A DNA stretch of 64,000 nt, from the NCBI GenBank assembly GCA_002633025.1, contig NMRB01000051.1, positions 404,696-468,695 of the forward strand, in the 5' to 3' direction. Shown here in pieces: positions 52,101 to 64,000 of this stretch. Position 1 is the stretch's first letter, and the number at the start of each line of letters is the position of its first letter. The stretch comes from Notospermus geniculatus (Eukaryota; Nemertea; Pilidiophora; Heteronemertea; Lineidae). A program made the position numbers and the translations under genes. Below the pieces are notes generated by a model that did no database searches, was not told where the DNA came from, and was given only the letters and a program-made list of their open reading frames with translations.

Positions 52101-55100
52101 GGAATTATGTAGACTTGGCGGTGCTGCCATGGTAATGCTTAACCGTTCATTCATGTCGCTTGGCATGCTAGGCAAATCGATTTCAGTGCCCATCCTAGAT
52201 TGATAATCTTCGTCAAGATGATGGGTGCCATAGCAATACTAAAGCTTCAGGTTGTTGGTCGGTCCACTTCATTCATTGCTCAGCCTCAATCCTTGGTGCC
52301 AGAGTTGCTGAGTTGCATCTTGATCTGAAAGTAAACCCAGGGCCACTTCGACTAAAGCCGACCACACTCACCATCACATTGCAGCAGCTGACTACTGTAA
52401 GTAGGCCTAGGTTCAGAAAACAGCTTGGAGAACATATCTGCTCTCCTAGGGCTACAAAATCGGGACAGAGTGTAGGAGTAGAAATCACACGGAAGCAATT
52501 ACCTGACCAGTTACGTCAAGATCACAGTCACATGTCGGTGTGAGTGGGTGGTATGGCGCCACATTGTCTGTGACGTATAAAAATTAGTAAAAAAATAGTG
52601 CTTGCTGACTGATGACTGTTGCTCTAACAGCTTAAGGAATCAAAAAAAGTTGAAGCTCCTGCCTATTAGTAATTACGTAAAGCCAAAATTCAGGAAGTGA
52701 GAGACATCTGGTGTCAACAAATGAAGTCTCAGTTAATACTTCACCGTTGTGATTCCATTTCATGTACATTGTATGTCTTTAGCGACGTTGTCCTTGAAAG
52801 ATGCTCATTCCAAAATGAGGAACTGTGAGAATTGCTTAGAATAATATGGTTTGTTTTAATACTGTTCAAACATTAGTACAACTGCACTGTTGTATTATAT
52901 ATGCCTGCAAATTGGGTCTAATGAGGTGGAAACTACAAGTGCCCACGGGTCATTATCGACAATTTGGTCTTTCGAAACAGCAGTGCCAATACAATAAAAC
53001 GCCTCCACAAATCTTTGAAGAATTTTATTTATCCTTCCTTCTAAAGAAATAATCCTAACACTTGACACTCTCAGAACAGGCATCTGACCTCCGATGAACT
53101 ATTTTTGCCGAAGGCTTGTGGTATAGGCCTGAGAAATGGAATGGAATGCAGGTCACTCTGGTTAGAGATTATAAAGGGTGGTCCAATAAAGGTCTTCAGC
53201 ATGATTTTGATCGTATTGGCCAACCACAGTGATGTAATGATGAAATATCCAATTGGATTAGCCCTTTCACGAGTCAGTTGCTGTTACCCCTTGAATGGCA
53301 GGTTTCACAGTGAAACCAGGCTGACATGATACACAAAATTATGTTACCAAATACGCCTACTCTTTCAAGCCTATTGAAGCACAACTTGAATATCAGTCAA
53401 AATTTGTATCAGGCTATATCTCATACTGTCATCAGTAAACTGGTACCTGAAACGAACCCAGTGCCACTACATATCATTTTCCCATCTCTCCACGTGGCCC
53501 GTTTTGACTAAAATAATCTGCACTTGATGACTTTTGTGAATGGTTGGTGCCATCTAAATCGATCTTGTACGTGTTGGTCTACATGTATCCCACACTTTCT
53601 TTGTGCAAGATTATACATTTACCTATTACAAAACAGACAAATTGCTACAAACATTATGATGAAATATAAATATAGGAATTTCGTCAATCAATTATTTGAG
53701 CAAACAATCAAGGTGTGGAATAATATCACTGTTTTTGTTCTGCCCATGTGGAGCCACACGAGTTCTCCTTTGGTGCAAGCCAGAAATATCCTTGGAATGT
53801 CATTGTTGTGCTTTCGCTAATTCATTCATAAACTCGCTGGCTCAAAAGGGACTTACGAAAACATTCTTTCACAGGATATTTTGGTATCAAAATGTACAGA
53901 GTGACACAAAATGAGCTTACTCAGAAAAATTTTACTTGTATGTTGATTTTATTAAATAGCTTTGGATATTACTGGTTTTACAAGTTGAATCAAACGTTTC
54001 TTTGAAGGTGGGTTATGATTGCATGCATGATTTGGGTTAAAATCTGACGTCCCGAAATAACTGTAGCCGTGGGATCGCACGACGTGCACTACATGTACAT
54101 GTATATTACTCAAGATCTTTTTTAAATGAGTAAAAAACGAACTTCGAAAGTGTGGTCATCATTTTTCTCATCATACCAGACACACATAAGGTTGACCACA
54201 GTAATAGAAGTGTATAAGTGCCCATTACATAATAATCAGCTTTGATTTGCTTTTCTGGGCAAGTTCGTCCTTCTGATACCAGAAACAGATACAGATTTTT
54301 GAAAGCACCAGTCTGCCTAATATGCAGCCTCTCTCGAGCTCCATCCTCCTGTTCGGTGTGTTTCGTATATAGACCATATTGATTTTCTGTTGGGATTCCT
54401 AGTTTGAATGCCTTAATGTAATACCCCGTAGTCTACCCATACATGTATGTATGGACTCTTGATCGACATTCATTGAATCAAGAGTAGAGTACATGTAGTA
54501 GATCTAGATTGCTATTTGGTGAAAAACAACAAAATGTTGTTGATGTACTGCTGTCTGCATGTCATTCAAGTGTTGCCTGTGTACTGTACATAAATGAACG
54601 AAACCAATGATGTCACAAATGAGCCAGAAGGCGTACGCATAACAGTACTAGCATATCTTGGTGAGAATCCAGCTTTTCAGAGCACAGTCAGAGACACAAG
54701 GACCAGATTGACCATCTTTGTAGGTGCATGTATCACCTCTGTCCTAAGCTTTTCTGAATGGTCACTCGAACTGTAGGCCAACCCATCAAGTGCAGTTGAA
54801 TCTATGCAAGATTCACCAAGAAACCTGGGTGGCAGGATATCTGTAGTTGTGGGTCCACCTTGCTTGCGGGGTTCCCAGAGAAGCATACTCCCTTAGCACC
54901 TCTTCATACACTCACATAAGCGAGGGTATGAACGGGAGCCTGGCCAAAGCCCCCTGGTACTGAAGGAAGCACAAAGTGCTCACTGTAGCCTACTGGTCAT
55001 GTATGCGTACAAATAGGGGCGATGCAGATTTTGGTGTCTGCATTCGGAAACCAAACGTCATTGCCGACTGGTTTGAGGCTGATGTCACTAAATATTTGTT

Positions 55101-58100
55101 TGAATGTACAACTGGTGATACATGTGAGGTTGTGTCCAGGATGGGACGCCTGGCCTGTACTTCCAGTCTGTTACCAAGGATACTAGCATGACTAGCGTTG
55201 AATTATCATGGCAAATGTTGTATCAATTAGGATGTTTTGACAAGTGTTGTCGGGCATGTCGGGCCAGCATCCTGGATGATAACAACAATAAAGTCACCTG
55301 TGTCATTTGAGGACAAGGAAGTGATGACAAAATGAACTGATAGCCAACTTTTTGTCCTGAAACGAAGACAAAGAGCGCAGTAACTGCCATCATAAATCAT
55401 CATCTGTGCACGAAATGGGTGTCTGAATGATCATGTGCTGGTCGTTTATGGGCGGTTATATCCGCAAAAAAGTTGTGATCGCAGGTCGTAGCTAAGAAAG
55501 CCGTGGCGTGGATTTCCAGTCGATCTGGAACCGTAAAAATTGGAAGAGTTTTAAGTTTTTATCTGCTGTGACTTCAAATCACCCCGGCGACTGCAGCGCC
55601 ACCGAACGTCTTTCTTAGTTACGATTGGAGGTCATCCTGACGACTGCAGCGCCACCCGACGCCTTCTCAGCGATGGGAAATCACACCACATCGACTAGAG
55701 ATCATGACCTATTAAACGTCTTTTGCGAATAACCGCCCCATACTGATCGTTGAAGTGTCTTGGTTGTTTTTGCCGGAGATATGGAGCCAGTGCTGCCACC
55801 TAGAATGATCAAACGAAACTCCACTTGCCCTAAATACAGAAGGTGGTCCATGAATACAAATATTTCTCCGCGCAATACTCAACGTTATTTTTAGCTGACC
55901 CCCTCCAACCTTTTGACAGGAAACACCGACAATAGAAAATGTGTTCTCTTTGGGTGGCTGGCGTTCGTGTTATCTTGTGGCTCACTGATATTTTATCAAA
56001 AAACCCAACCCTTTCAGAGGTCGTGAATAAAAGTCTCAAATGAATGATCTCAATCGTAAAATTCTCAAGTGGATAGCAAATGCATATTTGGAATAAATCT
56101 CGAAATTGGGTCATTCTAAACGAGGGACTTCCGCAGTGTTTTTATGCTAATGATTGTTCCTGTTTCGATGGAACACAAATCAGTTTGTTGAGAATGGGCC
56201 GTTGAATCCGTTGCTTGTCCAGTCGCCATGGTGGGGGGGGGGGCAGAAATCCCAACAAGTGCTTTTTCTCGTGAACAAAAGTGCTGGACCACTTCGGCAT
56301 TACAAGAGCAAGAAAATTCTGCCTCAGCTTGAGTGAGAGTTTGATAGTGCATATTGTGGTAGTTCATAAAGTTACATACATACGGTAGGCCTATACATGG
56401 CATGACATGGTATACGTGTGTACTTGAAACGTTTGTCCTTGCAAGCTGTTCTGAGGGAATCGGGGGTTCTTATGCTCTTTCCCTCCGTCAGTCACTGCAC
56501 GAACGGTGTGCGGCGAGGTACGCTAGGGAGGTACCTCACTACCTTCCCTACTGAGGTACGGGTGAGGTACGGAGTGGGCTCTGGTTACCTCAGGGTGTTG
56601 CAAGCCGAAGCAACTTGCTGATTGAAGTTGCTTCGACTCGCAGCATCCTGAGGTACCGGGCCTTTGACTTGCAGCATCCTGAGGTAACCAGGGCTTGCTC
56701 TCTACCTCACCACATGTGCACCCATGTGTGGTGACGTGTAGGGGCAAGCTTAAGTTTGATTTGGGTGAACATTCCTAAATCAAACATCAACATTCCTAAA
56801 TACATGTATCACTGTACGGTTCCGTGCATGCTGTAAATTCGTGAACACCAAACATCCTCCCACAGCAGGGCTTTGGTCTCGTTCCTCTTCGTACACTCTG
56901 ATGAAGAGGAGTGAGGTAAAAACCCCTGCTGTGGGAGGATGACACCAAACGAAACCCGTAGCCTACATGTTACAATGAGTCTCAAACCTTATGTTGATCA
57001 AATGCTGACACTGTTCTCCTTCTCTCTTTTCAGGATGGTTTTGTCAAATTTTACGAAAATGGACCAGATCGTCAGAATGATTCGTGGCCAAANTCTTGAG
57101 CACATTATGGAAAGACGTCATTAAACGGAAAGTGATAAGCCCTGACTAATGAAACTTGGTGTGCAGGCCTTGCATTAAGTTGAGATAACATGTGTGAAGT
57201 TTGGTTGCTGTAGCCTGAAAATTAAAGTTTTTATTAACATGTTCATGGGTCTCATTTTTTTTGGGTCACCCTGTACATAATGTATTAATGATTGTAGTAG
57301 TTCATAAAGTTACATACATACGGTATACATGGTATACGTGTGTACTTGAAACATTTGTCCTTGCAAGCTGTTCTGAGTGAATCAGCGGATGTTCTTTCCC
57401 TGCGTCAGTCACCGCACGAACGGTGTGCGGCGAGGTACGGTAGGGAGGTACCTCACTACCTCACTACCTTCCCTACTGAGGTACGGAGTGGGCTCTGGTT
57501 ACCTCAGGATGCTGCAAGCCGAAGCAACTTGCTGATTGAAGTTGCTTCGACTCGCAGCATCCTGAGGTAACCGGGCCTTTGACTTGCAGCATCCTGAGGT
57601 AAGGCCACACTTTTTTTATTCTTTGGTTTACGGGCCCGCCGACGTGGCAAAATGCCATTCCGAAAAAAAAATAAAATTGGGAAAATCAGTTTCTTTTATT
57701 GCCTCCGAAGTTCAAATGAGGTCTTCTAAGAAAAAAACGAATAAATGTAGTCATTTTTATTCTCGCCGACCTTGGATTAGCAGTCAGGACAGCTAAAAAT
57801 AAATAAAACCAACACTATTTCCCAGCAACAAGGACGGAAAGAAGCAGAAAAGAGGCATTGATAAAGAATTTATTTGGTTTTTTATTTCCTCCGATTTGTC
57901 TAACTTGTCATTCTAAAGCTGAAAATGAAAAAAGTGAACTTAACCTAAGTTTTTTTTTATTTTTATTCCGTCCTCCGTACCTGGGCCCAGAAACTTTGTG
58001 CCCGTAAACCAAAGAATATAATAAGCGTGGCCTAACCAGGGCTTGCTCTCTACCTCACTCCATGTGCACCCATGTGTGGTGACGTATAGGGCCATGGGTG

Positions 58101-58477
58101 AACATTCCTAAATATCACTGTACGGTTCCGTGCATGCTGTAAATTCGTGAACACCAAACATCCTCCCACACCAGGGCTTTAGTCTCGTTCCTCTTCATAC
58201 ACTCTGATGAAAAGGAGTGAGGTAAAAACCCCTGCTGTGGGAGGATGACACCAAACGAAACCCGTAGCCTACATGTTACAATGAGTCTCAAACCTTATGT
58301 TGATCAAATGCTGACACTGTTCTCCTTCTCTCTTTTCAGGATGGTTTTGTCAAATTTTACGAAAATGGACCAGATCGTCAGAATGATTCGTGGCCAAATT
58401 TAAGAAATATCATGGGTTATGCAGCCGGGGCATTAGGTGTACTGACAATTGGAGCTATCATGGCACAACGATCCTGA
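48743..58477 (+). CDS. BCL2-like: Anti-apoptotic Bcl-2-like gene (two coding exons, about 9-kb intron)
   Basis: Exons 48743-49189 and 58340-58477 splice in phase 0 to a protein of 194 residues (184 from the second ATG), near the 190-240 usual for Bcl-2 and Bcl-xL. It binds BH3 proteins and holds BAX/BAK in check at mitochondria and ER. There is no long loop between BH4 and BH3, unlike vertebrate Bcl-2. The intron contains an extra, broken copy of exon 2 at 57044-57092, within a duplicated block, ending at a single N. No other exons were seen in the intron. Confidence 0.85.
49190..56358. other. Intron of the Bcl-2-like gene, unique part
   Basis: No exon recognised. It contains MITE-like palindromes at 51556-51813 (cacattgaactggccaaagg / cctttggccagttcaatgtg) and 55450-55740 (tgggcggttatatccgc / gcgaataaccgcccca). 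ORFs are under 125 codons and have no recognisable homology. Confidence 0.5.
56584..56700. repeat. Hairpin with ggttacctcagg arms
   Basis: Arms ggttacctcaggrtgytgca and its inverse surround gaagcaacttgctgattgaa. A second copy lies at about 57496-57570. Part of the duplicated intron block. Confidence 0.65.
56853..56941. mobile_element. Hairpin MITE with ACACCAAA target duplication
   Basis: Arms catcctcccacagcagggct / cccctgctgtgggaggatg. The 8-bp word acaccaaa lies immediately outside both ends. The allelic copy is at about 58160-58247 and a relative is at 17886-17981. Confidence 0.8.
57044..57092 (+). pseudogene. Broken copy of Bcl-2-like exon 2
   Basis: Acceptor ctctcttttcag and 49 bases identical to the true exon 2 (Asp-Gly-Phe-Val-Lys-Phe-Tyr-Glu onward), cut off at the N at 57093. 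After the N the sequence is unrelated and resembles a transposon tail (ends gggtcaccctgtac near 57274). More likely an assembly join than a real gene fragment. Confidence 0.75.
57603..58032. mobile_element. 430-bp MITE with TAA target duplication (second intron block only)
   Basis: Ends ggccacactttttttattct / gaatataataagcgtggcc with TAA at 57600-57602 and 58033-58035. The first block reads gaggtaaccagg without it (near 56690). TAA duplication and GGCCA ends match the element at 25022-25519, suggesting PIF/Harbinger-type relatives. Confidence 0.8.
58340..58477 (+). CDS. BCL2-like: Bcl-2-like exon 2 (BH2 end and membrane anchor)
   Basis: 45 codons plus TGA after acceptor ctctcttttcag. It completes BH2 (W-D-G-F-V-K-F-Y-E across the splice). 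After a short linker follows a hydrophobic stretch, I-M-G-Y-A-A-G-A-L-G-V-L-T-I-G-A-I-M, with a basic end (Q-R-S). This is a typical C-terminal tail anchor for the outer mitochondrial or ER membrane. Confidence 0.88.
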   Translation, partial: DGFVKFYENGPDRQNDSWPNLRNIMGYAAGALGVLTIGAIMAQRS

Positions 58478-58929
58478 GACCAATGATTTTTAGGAGCGGT
58501 GTTATAAATTTTCAATTACGTACCGGCATACGAGCATACAAGGACCCTGCAGTCACCACGATTTGCATGGATGTACCTGTGTTAGTATGTGGTGAGGTAG
58601 CACTCCGTAATGTTAGCTGTGGAGTTCTCTAGTTTCGTATCAAGAGTAGTTGGTGTTGGATGACGTGCCACTACGTCAGAGAAGAGGCGGCACTGCCAGC
58701 TGATACAAGGCGGACACAGGTTCTGATTAAATTGGATCCGTTTCACGCATTTCTGTTTACCAGAGAGAGAGATACATGTTCAGCTAAAGCAACAGCCATT
58801 GCTTAGTAATTAGATTCTCCGTAACCATGGATCCCCTAAATCTAGTGGACTTCTCATCTACTTACATATTGTGAGCTCAGTGTCAATGTACTATTCAATC
58901 TATTCCTATCATCCTGAGGGAGTCAGTGG

Positions 58930-59213
58930 TAAGCCAGCAGCACACCAGGCGATGCGCAAGCGATCTAATCGTTACTGAGCAAAATCGGCTGTTGACGCCA
59001 AGTATGCAGTGGACAGCGATGCGCGAATCTTCTCGCCAGCGATGCTCGCCCAATATCAAACAGTACCAGGACGAATGTCGTAGTTTCCCTTGGTTTCTCA
59101 TGTTCAGGCCTTCCAAGGAGCAGGTCCACATGATCGCCTAGTCTACGGTGGCTGGCGATTAGATCAGTTGCGGTTAGATCGCTTGCAATGTCGCCTGGTG
59201 TGCTGTTGGCTTT
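58930..59213. mobile_element. MITE with aagcc(a)gcacaccagg ends
   Basis: Arms cagcacaccaggcgatgcgc and gcaatgtcgcctggtgtgctg, then gcaagcgatctaa / ttagatcgcttgc. No ORF of note. Confidence 0.7.
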
Positions 59214-60592
59214 AGTGCTCGCTCCCAACGTCAGTGCACTCATACCTCAGGATGAATCTGGTTGGTAGATGACTCCTCCATATTCTGTCAAGCCAAGTAC
59301 TGTAGTTTGCCGTGCATTCGCGCTGTCCTCTTCCAGAGGAAGTGTTACCTGTTGTCACCATTTCCTTCTATTCCCATGGACTCCTCTTAAAATATCTCTG
59401 GAAATAAGGACTTCAATGTTGTCTCTGTGATGCCATTATACTGTAACGATATATAGAGCTGGTGCAGTGTCAATGAGTTTGGGATGTTTATCAAAATGAG
59501 ACCGTTCAATATGGCTTTCTCTGCTTGCCATTTGTACCTGTGGTCGAAACGTTTTCTCTCCCCTCCTGAGTCACCAAGGTCAATGCAAATTATCCTTCTC
59601 TCGCACTTCTCTGAATGGAGCGGAAGGGACAGTGAATGGCTTGGGTTATTCAGAATGGCTCATTCCTTCAACATGTTGTCAGATGGGGCTGTAGCAAACT
59701 CCTGTCTCATCTTTTGGAAATTTGAAAGCGATGACGATGCACAGCACGACTACTGACCAACAGAAGTATGGATGGTGCGGACAGTAGTAGTTTTCAGAAA
59801 GTCTTCGAGATTCCCCATCATTCATGATTCTGTCACTGTAGAGCAGAGTACATCACATCCCTATCCTTTTCCATCGCTAGTTGCAGCTCGAAATGTCTCC
59901 TATAAAAGTGGCATACACCACCACCACACCACCACATGATTGTAGACTTTGCGTTTATCTCATGATCTCTGATGGAAGAACAGTGGAGACAGGGAACCCG
60001 CAGAAATCCTTACTTTATGTCTACATGATTTTTACAATTTTATTCTTTATATGTGTACACGGGGTGCTTTAGTAGACGTCGTAGATTCACTCTGCCCCAA
60101 ACTTTGGGTGATGCAGATTAGGCCTAGAACGTGTTGAAACTTTATGGGAGAATTTCGAGCTGTGACAACTTCCACGCACTGTACATAACATAATATACAT
60201 AACATAATCCATAAAAATAACATACAGAAGGTGGGGATTGGGAGTTATCCCAATCCATCGAATCTTGATACAGGGCCCACCAGTGTTGTAACTTGGGCAG
60301 AAAATGTTCGTGGGACATTGGTCTGCCATGCTTTTAGTTCAGGCGTGAAAGGAACAAGGGTCGTAGGAATGCAGGTCCTGGCTGCTACAATAGTCTGCTA
60401 TTGTAAGGTCATACATATGTATATTTATTGTACATATATTGGTAATGGTTTCTAAAGCCATGCATCTTTCAATCCCTCGTTGAACAAAAAACCGGACTAC
60501 GACACTTGGGGGGCCTATATATTCCTGTCACACCTGTATCCTATTGGGTCTGAAAAGGAACTGCAGTCTGCCTTACTTGTCAATGTGCTGGC

Positions 60593-61893
60593 AACGTCAG
60601 AATACTGGTATGCTTAGCTTTTCATGTGGGCGGTCACTCATCCAAAGTACATGTACTTCTATGGACTTTTTAGAATGGATAGAAAGCTACCAATAGTTGC
60701 ACACCATTGTAGCTTCAACAAGTGCAAATGGTTTGAGTTCCTTTTCATTGACACCGACGTAAAAAAATTCAGCAATGCCAGTCTTGTAGAATTGCACTTC
60801 ACTGGCTCTGTAAAGCATTGCAAGCCTGCAGCCTTCTTGTATACTCTACATGAGTAACGTGTAGTGAAATCGTATCTAACATGTCTAAGCATTAGCTGTC
60901 TAATACCACTTGCTGCTGGACCAGCCGTAAAACCTGTGGCAAACTCGAAAATTTTCATTCGTTGTAAGTTCATCTGGTTTATGGTTTACGGGAAAGTTGA
61001 GTGCAGAAATGATTCTTTAGCTCCCACTTGGATTCTTGGTCATTTGACGGAATAGGGAAAATTCGACGAGAAGAACCCAATATACTGTACATGTACATGT
61101 ACATGAATATGTTTTCAACCATGTATACCTGTACTATCTCTATTATGCCTAGGTCACATATCCACTCCGGGGCCCGTACGGCGAGTAAAAACAGACATTT
61201 TGGCCAATTTCAGCCAATTTCGTACGGTGCCCGGCCGGTTCCCTCACGGTTGCCACGGGCACCGGACATTTTTCACCAGCCGAACGGGCGCCGCATTGAT
61301 TAGCTGGCTGCTCCCAATTCTCCCGGCGTTTTCATCTGACCGGTAGGCCGTAGAAAGCCCGTAGAAGGTCNACGTCAGAATACTGGTATGCTTAGCTTTT
61401 CATGTGGGCGGTCACTCATCCAAAGTACATGTACTTCTATGGACTTTTTAGAATGGATAGAAAGCAACCAATAGTTGCACACCATTGTAGCTTCAACAAG
61501 TGCAAACGGTTTGAGTTCCTTTTCATTGACACCGACGTAAAAAAAATCAGCAATGCCAGTCTTGTAGAATTGCACTTCACTGGCTCTGTAAAGCATTGCA
61601 AGCCTGCAGCCTTCTTGAAATGTGCGTATAATGTACATGAGTAACGTGTAGTGAAATCGTATCTAAGCATTAGCTGTCTAATACCACTTGCTGCTGGACC
61701 AGCCGTAAAACCCTGTGGCGAACTCGAAAATTTTCATTCGTTGGTAAGTTCATCTGGTTTATGGTTTACGGGAAAGTTGAGTGCAGAAATGATTCTTTAG
61801 CTCCCACTTGACGGAATAGGGAAAATTCGATGAGAAGAACCCAATATACTGTTCATGATCAACCATGTATACCTGTACTGTCTCTATTACTGG
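60593..61893 (+). repeat. Duplicated 0.5-kb block separated by a truncated element and an N
   Basis: 60593-61146 and 61372-61893 are nearly identical, both starting acgtcagaatactggtatgc. The single N at 61371 sits immediately before the second copy. The sequence between them (about 61150-61370) is GC-rich and unrelated. Confidence 0.75.
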
Positions 61894-62320
61894 ATACATC
61901 TACATGTAATCTCTATGGATCAAAATATACATGGACAAGTACACTGAAACATTGTCCGATATTCTTTTGAAGGCTGTGAAAATTTGGGGGTTTGTCTCTT
62001 GGTGGTATAATCGCGGTCAGTTGCACTTCATTCAAATCTTGTTTACAAGATCAGTATATTAGTTGTGCTTACATAATCATGCACCTACCAATACTTCTTG
62101 GCCCACATTTTCGGTTGTGACTGAATGATGGAAAAATGCCGGACTTGGTTTTTTGCTGATGGATGGATGTCGCCAATAGCGACATTTCAGTTGCTTCCAT
62201 GTGCAAGAACCATCGTGGTATGAAATAATGTGACGGCCAGTCATAACATGGGAGAAGTGATTGTTTTTGTGACTGGATAATAATGTATATGTAGCCTCTG
62301 CTTCTATTTCAAAGGTCTTT

Positions 62321-62461
62321 AGCAAGGTTCATTGGCACACGGATCCTGTCCGATTCACTGCGTAAAAAATAGCTCAAATGGACTTTTGCGTTGTCGTATC
62401 CGGAAAACTAGGGGCAAACGGACTGAACACGGATCGGATCCGTGTGCCAATGAACCCTGCT
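62321..62461. mobile_element. MITE, agcaaggttcattggcacacgg family
   Basis: Arms agcaaggttcattggcacac / gtgtgccaatgaaccctgct, flanked by TTTA on each side. Same family as 41242-41386. Confidence 0.8.
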
Positions 62462-62518
62462 TTAGATACATGTAGATTAGTCATACACATGTGTATGGTA
62501 CATGAAAAACACATGCAT

Positions 62519-62627
62519 CAGAGAGTTTTCGCAAAGCCCTCGAAACGCCAACATCTAATCTGTGTTTCGGTGCTCTCTTCGTGTCATCGAACGCGTTGGC
62601 ATTTTGATGCAGTGTGAAACCTCCCTG
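62519..62627. mobile_element. Degenerate MITE, cgaaacgccaacg family
   Basis: Left arm gagagttttcgcaaagccct then cgaaacgccaac; the right end cctccctg is weakened. Related to 20211 and 63187. Confidence 0.6.
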
Positions 62628-63186
62628 TTCGAAAAATACATAGTTCCATCAAGTGCTTTGATTGGTCAGTCATGTACATGTCAAATATATTAAAACACAT
62701 GTATTTCCATCAAGTGCTTTGAATGGTTAGTTACGTACATGTAAAATAAATAGCACTTGTACATTGTAACACCTCAGCATCATAAAGACATGTTCTTATG
62801 ATACCTGTATGATATACATATATTTATACGGTTTGATGTTATTCAATATTCCGTGGAAAAAGCTTCTTGCAAATAACAAAGGCCTGTCTTCTAATGATTG
62901 ATGAATGCTTGGCTCATCAGCCATATTGCAATAGCTTACCAGGCAAACAACTGTTCACCTGTGTTGTTATTGATTAATCAATAAAGAATAGTTCATCGCA
63001 CGTCAAGGGTCAATATTAGGGACTTTTGGTAAGGCTCTATCGTTGATCCCTGTCATGTATGACGTATGAGCTAACGCATTTTCTATCTATATGTACGTCA
63101 CACGTCATACCTGACACGGATCGACGATAAGGAGCCTTACCGAAAGTCCCTATTATTTGCTGTAGACGTATTTCAGATGTAGAGAG

Positions 63187-63450
63187 TAGGGAGTTTTCGC
63201 AAAGCCCCCGAAACGCCAACGCGAACGTCTATCCTTTTGTCCGGTGCGCTCTTCGTGGCATCGAACAATGGGTTTGGCGTTCGCGTTGGCGTTTCGGGGG
63301 CTTTGCAAAAACTCCCTAGTTTTCGCACAGTCCCCAAACGCCAACGTGGACGTGATCATTTTGTTCAAAGTTCTCATCGTGGCATCGACGACAAATGGAA
63401 CTGGAGTTGATGGCGCTTTCAGGGGCTTTGCGAAAACCTCCAATATTTCT
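63187..63450. mobile_element. Two MITEs of the cgaaacgccaacg family in tandem
   Basis: First copy 63187-63318 has perfect arms (tagggagttttcgcaaagcc ... and inverse). The second, 63319-63450, is more diverged (cagtccccaaacgccaacg ... gctttcaggggctttgcg). Confidence 0.75.
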
Positions 63451-64000
63451 AACACTTCAACTCATGCTGCGAGAGCCGTTATGTTATTTGTAGGAATGCT
63501 TGTCCTCCAGTGTTCAGAGAAGTGAAATCACAACCCGGTGAAGCACTATTCATGATTTCCTAGCTGTGTAAATCAATCTTATTCAGTTTTTGTCATACTT
63601 TATGTTAATACAGTGAGACAACGATTCGTTTGCAACTGGGATGGACGCGAAAAATTGAAACAAATATTGTTGGCTTAAAAATATAAGTAGGCCTATATAG
63701 TGATAGAGAAGAGAATCTTCTTAATTCTTTGACTGGATCACGTGACCGATCTGATCACGGACATGGTTTGGTCTGCCCACCAGATAGGTGCGCACCCACA
63801 AAATCTCCGTGGAAATCAAAGGTGACGGACATGACGGAGGGGCTTTCGAGACGTCGACGACGTCCTAAACATTAGGCGAGCATTTTTTTATTAGTTGGCT
63901 CTCGAACCCGCCGACCCCTAAAACAGCCGAAAATGAATAAAAAAAATTTTTTTTTGGCCATTCTCGACCCGCCGACGCAAATATTCACCATTTTTTGGAG

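Larger units (their letters stand above)
58478..64000. other. Repeat-rich 3' flank without recognised genes
   Basis: Probably begins with the Bcl-2-like 3' UTR. It includes MITEs at 58930, 62321, 62519 and 63187, and a duplicated block (60593-61146 and 61372-61893). No exon chain or RNA gene was recognised. Confidence 0.5.

Noticed and set aside
49400-56300. Several 70-125 codon ORFs in the Bcl-2 intron
   Set aside because: None shows a domain, splice context or compositional sign of coding; they are expected by chance in 7 kb.
60624-61644. Paired 77-80 codon ORFs in the duplicated block
   Set aside because: They are similar only because the block is duplicated; no motif, and antisense ORFs of similar length exist.

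Overview
This is eukaryotic nuclear DNA. Short exons are bounded by GT/AG splice sites, introns are AT-rich, and there are many short palindromic elements (MITEs) and tRNA-derived SINEs. Frequent TACATGTA and AGGCCTA words, plus animal genes for HACL1, spermidine/spermine acetyltransferase, a CARD protein and Bcl-2, suggest a marine invertebrate deuterostome. Echinoderm is my first guess; cephalochordate or hemichordate is possible. Sequence alone does not settle the species.

Layout. (1) 1-11.5 kb, plus strand: the 3' part of a large gene made of about 40-codon cysteine-rich exons. Two module types, A and B, alternate strictly nine times. Two divergent Cys modules and a PAN/apple-like exon follow. 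All 20 visible introns between these exons are phase 1. The 5' end lies outside the window, and the predicted last exon is interrupted by an 8-bp-TSD transposon. I cannot name the family; this is the best candidate for something undescribed. (2) 11.5-17 kb: no gene recognised; several foldback elements. (3) 17.1-19.0 kb, plus: a CARD-domain protein of 241 residues in two exons, with the first exon duplicated. (4) 19.4-20.6 kb, minus: four exons of a diamine (spermidine/spermine) N-acetyltransferase; the last exon was not found. (5) 20.6-26 kb: repeats only. (6) 26.0-45.5 kb, plus: peroxisomal 2-hydroxyacyl-CoA lyase (HACL1). Exon 1 and the last three exons are single copy in intact form, but exons 2-12 are present twice, separated by about 4 kb. 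Exon 1 plus the second set gives a 572-residue protein ending in SKL. The first set stops inside exon 13, but is in phase with two unrelated downstream exons. (7) 48.7-58.5 kb, plus: a two-exon anti-apoptotic Bcl-2-like gene with BH4, BH3, BH1, BH2 and a C-terminal membrane anchor. Its 9-kb intron ends in a duplicated segment. (8) 58.5-64 kb: no recognised gene; duplicated and palindromic repeats.

Assembly. Five isolated single N characters (17460, 19078, 39617, 57093, 61371) sit at the edges of duplicated blocks or inside gene breaks. They look like contig joins. The two HACL1 sets differ by a few residues and by whole MITE insertions with clean empty sites, as two alleles of a very heterozygous animal would. 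The duplications may therefore be stacked haplotypes rather than true paralogy. Either way, the occupied/empty pairs define target-site duplications for several transposon families.
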